Assembly: GCA_943372585.1 (NCBI GenBank) | Contig: CALRZF020000052.1 | Span: 1 to 14,737 of the forward strand | Length of the DNA: 14,737 nt | Reading direction: 5' to 3' | From: RAM1 sp943372585 | GTDB taxonomy: Bacteria; Pseudomonadota; Gammaproteobacteria; Burkholderiales; Burkholderiaceae_C | Part shown: piece by piece, positions 13,892-14,737 of the stretch | How positions within the stretch are numbered: position 1 is the first letter of the stretch | Layout: each line of letters begins with the position of its first letter | The notes under the pieces: generated by a model | What the model saw: the letters and a program-made list of their open reading frames with translations, nothing else | Told to the model about the DNA's origin: nothing | Database searches by the model: none | Program-made: the position numbers and the translations under genes

Positions 13892-14737
13892 TCACTCCAG
13901 CTTGATATTGCCCTGCCTCACCACTTCGGCCCAGCGCTTGGCCTCTTTGGCAAAGAACAGGTCCTGCTCCGCGGAAGCCATGGTCACCACCTCCGCGCCC
14001 TGGCCCGCCAGCTTGGCGCGGATGTCGGGGCTGCGGATGACCTTGATGAGTTCGGCATTCAGGCGCTGCACAACGGCCTGCGGCGTGCCCTTGGCCACCA
14101 GCATGCCCTGCCAGGTGCCCGATTCGAAACCTGCAATGCCCTGCTCCTGCAGCGTGGGCACGTTGCCGATCAGTGGCATGCGCGTGGCCTTGGACACACC
14201 CAGCAGCTTGAGCTTGCCGCTTTGCACGTGCGGCAGCGTGGCCAGCATGCCGTTCATAAGCACCTGGGTCTGGCCACCGATGGTGTCGCTGACCGCCTGC
14301 GCACCGCCCTTGTAGGGGATGTACTGCCACTTGGCATTCGTCGCACGCTCCACGGCCACGCCGGCCAGGTGCGGCGCGCTGCCAATGGCGGTGACGGCAA
14401 AGCTCAGCGGCTTTTGCTGAGACAGCGCGACCAGTTCCTTCAGGTTGTTGGCGGGCACCGACGGGTGCACCACCAGCAGGTGCGGCGAATAGGCCAGCAT
14501 GGTCACGCCGCGCAGGTCCTTGGCGGGGTCGAACGACAGCTTGGTATAGACCGACGGGCTGATGGCCAGCGCACCGGTGTCGCACAGCAGCAAGGTATAG
14601 CCGTCAGGCGCTGATTTGGCCACCAGGTCGGCGCCCAGGTTGCCGTTGGCACCGGCCTTGTTGTCCACGATCACCGGCTGACCCAGTGCGTCAGATAGCG
14701 GCTGGCTGATGGCGCGCGCAATGATGTCCGACGAGCC
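13892..14737 (-). CDS. Bug-family tripartite tricarboxylate transporter substrate-binding protein (TctC), 5' end beyond window
   Basis: The frame is open to the right edge, giving 281 C-terminal residues of a protein usually about 320 long; the signal peptide and true start lie outside the window. The visible N-terminal end (GSSDIIARAISQPLSDALGQ, then PVIVDNKAGANGNLGADLVA) is the hallmark of Bug receptors, as are SPDGYTLL, IPYKGGAQAV and the GTWQGMLVAKGTPQAVVQRL segment. These periplasmic proteins bind carboxylates and either feed a TctAB permease or act as sensors. No permease is in the window. A GTG codon at 14674 could be mistaken for a start, but the conserved sequence continues through it. 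The substrate is unknown. Confidence 0.95.
   Translation of the reverse strand, partial: GSSDIIARAISQPLSDALGQPVIVDNKAGANGNLGADLVAKSAPDGYTLLLCDTGALAISPSVYTKLSFDPAKDLRGVTMLAYSPHLLVVHPSVPANNLKELVALSQQKPLSFAVTAIGSAPHLAGVAVERATNAKWQYIPYKGGAQAVSDTIGGQTQVLMNGMLATLPHVQSGKLKLLGVSKATRMPLIGNVPTLQEQGIAGFESGTWQGMLVAKGTPQAVVQRLNAELIKVIRSPDIRAKLAGQGAEVVTMASAEQDLFFAKEAKRWAEVVRQGNIKLE

Overview
The window is dense, GC-rich DNA with almost no spare sequence, many 4-bp ATGA overlaps, and a gene set (LysR and GntR regulators, TRAP transporter, Rieske oxygenase, Bug-family binding protein, meta-cleavage enzyme) typical of an aromatic-degrading betaproteobacterium. Comamonadaceae (Acidovorax/Hydrogenophaga/Variovorax relatives) is my best guess, inferred from gene content and composition rather than from a marker gene. 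No tRNA, rRNA, CRISPR array, insertion sequence or phage gene was seen.

Left block (1-2949). A GC-rich non-coding tail (1-189) follows ligJ, which encodes 4-oxalomesaconate hydratase of the protocatechuate/gallate 4,5-cleavage pathway. Upstream of ligJ, in the same minus-strand unit, is a ModA-like binding-fold protein with no signal peptide. A LysR gene is divergent from this pair and probably controls it from the 110-bp gap. The other meta-cleavage enzymes (ring-cleaving dioxygenase, dehydrogenase, lactonase, aldolase) are not in the window.

Central block (2941-10653, all minus strand). Transcription runs from right to left: a VanA-like Rieske oxygenase, a GntR/FCD regulator, a VanB-like flavin/2Fe-2S reductase, then a TRAP transporter (P, Q, M), a DUF1932-type NAD(P) dehydrogenase and an AEC-family permease. 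The first three genes are translationally coupled, with the regulator between the two enzyme subunits. A 121-bp gap separates them from the transporter genes. The simplest reading is uptake of an aromatic or organic acid, with oxidation or O-demethylation to a catecholic acid that meta cleavage (LigJ) would process. A perfect palindrome lies just upstream of the oxygenase start, over a possible -10 box, and is a good candidate operator.

Right block (10796-14737). A core MetE-like zinc methyltransferase homologue is divergent from the oxygenase. It is followed by convergent tag (3-methyladenine DNA glycosylase I), which overlaps by 4 bp a gene for an unrecognised exported protein with faint resemblance to the TssM/IcmF periplasmic region. 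A divergent 80-residue possible winged-helix protein comes next. The window ends inside a Bug-family (TctC) solute-binding protein that runs off the right edge.

The most unusual points are the cytosolic ModA-like protein paired with ligJ, the regulator-in-the-middle oxygenase operon with a possibly leaderless, palindrome-controlled start, the divergent MetE-like gene, and the TssM-like fragment coupled to tag. All functional links between neighbours are inferences from gene order.
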